From an uncultured Chloroflexales bacterium (lineage in GTDB: Bacteria > Chloroflexota > Chloroflexia > Chloroflexales > Chloroflexaceae): DNA of 51,228 nucleotides. Numbering within the stretch: position 1 is the stretch's first letter; every line of letters starts with the position of its first letter. The stretch is taken from contig CALCJV010000001.1 of the NCBI GenBank assembly GCA_937967405.1, positions 1-51,228 of the forward strand, in the 5' to 3' direction. Shown here piece after piece: positions 50,650 to 51,228 of the stretch. The position numbers and the translations under genes were made by a program. The notes below the pieces were generated by a model. The model was given only the letters and a program-made list of their open reading frames with translations, did no database searches and had not been told where the DNA came from.

Positions 50650-51228
50650 ATGTCGAAACCATCGGCCCACGCCAGTGCTCGCCCCACTCGCGGCGGGGGA
50701 TTACTGGAGCCGCTGCTAGCAAATATGCGTGCATCCAAAGCGAATCAGTTGATCCCGCAGCACTTGCGGCAGGGGCGCATCCTCGATATTGGTTGTGGCT
50801 CGTTTCCGTATTTCCTCTCGCACACCTACTTCAAAGAGAAGTTTGCGATTGAGCGTGACCGTCCCGATAGCATCCCGGATGGCATTCAGTGGTACGAGGT
50901 AGACCTGAACAATACCCCGCGCTTGCCTTTCGAGGAGGGCTTTTTCAGCGTCGTCACGATGCTTGCGGTGGTTGAGCATCTCGACCCGCCGAGTATGGCG
51001 GTAACCTTCAAGGAGATTTACCGCGTGCTGCAACCGGGTGGGGTGGTGGTGTTGACTACGCCCTCATCGTGGGCTGATCCGGTCCTCAAGATTATGGCCC
51101 GGGTCAAGCTGGTCAGTGCAGAGGAGATTGACGAACACGCCTACGCCTACACGCTGCCGCTGCTCGGCTGGTATTTCGGGCAGGCCGGCTTTGCCATGAA
51201 CAAGGTGCGCTTCGGCTACTTCGAGGCA
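50650..51228 (+). CDS. SAM-dependent methyltransferase, 3' end missing
   Basis: 193 codons, then the window ends with no stop. It begins MSKPSAHASARPTRGGGLLE. A class I methyltransferase domain starts near residue 43: ILDIGCGSFPYFL (motif I), then VDLNNTPRLPF, VVTMLAVVEHLDPP and EIYRVLQPGGVVVLTTPS (motifs around the adenine and post-motif strand). The UbiE/MetW-like layout does not name a substrate. It is driven by the promoter at 50571. Confidence 0.85.
   Translation, partial: MSKPSAHASARPTRGGGLLEPLLANMRASKANQLIPQHLRQGRILDIGCGSFPYFLSHTYFKEKFAIERDRPDSIPDGIQWYEVDLNNTPRLPFEEGFFSVVTMLAVVEHLDPPSMAVTFKEIYRVLQPGGVVVLTTPSSWADPVLKIMARVKLVSAEEIDEHAYAYTLPLLGWYFGQAGFAMNKVRFGYFEA

Noticed and set aside
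1..51228. Search for CRISPR arrays, insertion sequences, phage genes and attachment sites
   Set aside because: No regularly spaced identical repeats, transposase or integrase motifs, or phage structural genes were seen.

Overview
This 51 kb window looks like a chromosomal segment of a Chloroflexota bacterium, most likely of the Chloroflexales. That placement is an inference from protein character, moderately high GC, the isocitrate lyase plus malate synthase pair, Zn-ribbon/TM and FHA/GAF/cyclase proteins, PT-rich linkers and G-rich TCAGGTG-type intergenic repeats. No phage, insertion sequence or CRISPR array was seen. Most of the window is core housekeeping DNA in short operons on both strands.

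1-4.5 kb (minus): a str operon, rpsL-rpsG-fusA-[methyltransferase]-tuf (tuf runs off the left edge), with a TTGACA-17-TATCAT promoter and a terminator-like hairpin in the leader. 4.6-8.4 kb (plus): a tRNA with anticodon CAT, an unknown coiled-coil protein, a membrane-anchored alpha/beta hydrolase and a zinc-ribbon membrane protein. 8.4-10.5 kb: a TetR regulator divergent from a DJ-1/PfpI protein and an F420-dependent-type NADP oxidoreductase, with a perfect 10+1+10 palindrome between them. 10.7-15.1 kb (plus): tRNA-Ala(GGC), argG, a histidine phosphatase, argJ and a lipoprotein, with overlapping starts and stops. 15.1-18.0 kb (minus): an FHA-GAF-class III cyclase translationally coupled to a RicT/PSP1 protein. 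18.1-22.6 kb (minus): aat, aceB, aceA and a MazG-like protein. 22.6-26.4 kb: a small protein and a FtsW/RodA-family SEDS protein (plus), then the RNase P RNA gene, an Rpn-type PD-(D/E)XK protein and a BNR-repeat protein (minus).

26.5-32.0 kb (plus): secA followed, apparently in the same operon, by a single-pass membrane coiled-coil protein and a caspase-like (clan CD, C25/CHAT-like) cysteine peptidase. This pair is the best candidate here for an undescribed system. 32.3-40.3 kb (plus): an LPG-synthase-type flippase, HIT protein, unknown protein, prs, a lipoprotein, a membrane protein, an 85-aa protein, nadD, rsmG, then pspA with a YbjN-like partner. 40.4-42.6 kb: thymidine kinase, a small membrane protein, a strong bidirectional terminator, and rplU-rpmA-rpmE behind a consensus promoter and an L21-type leader hairpin. 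42.6-51.2 kb: a sugar nucleotidyltransferase and GT4 glycosyltransferase (plus); a large GT39-like membrane protein, a HEAT/SH3 protein, coaBC and tRNA-His (minus); and a SAM methyltransferase truncated at the right edge.

Promoters were recognised as sigma70-like hexamers by eye; several stable-RNA and small genes share an extended -10 of the form TGGTATAAT or TGGTATAGT. Functions come from reading motifs, not from database searches.
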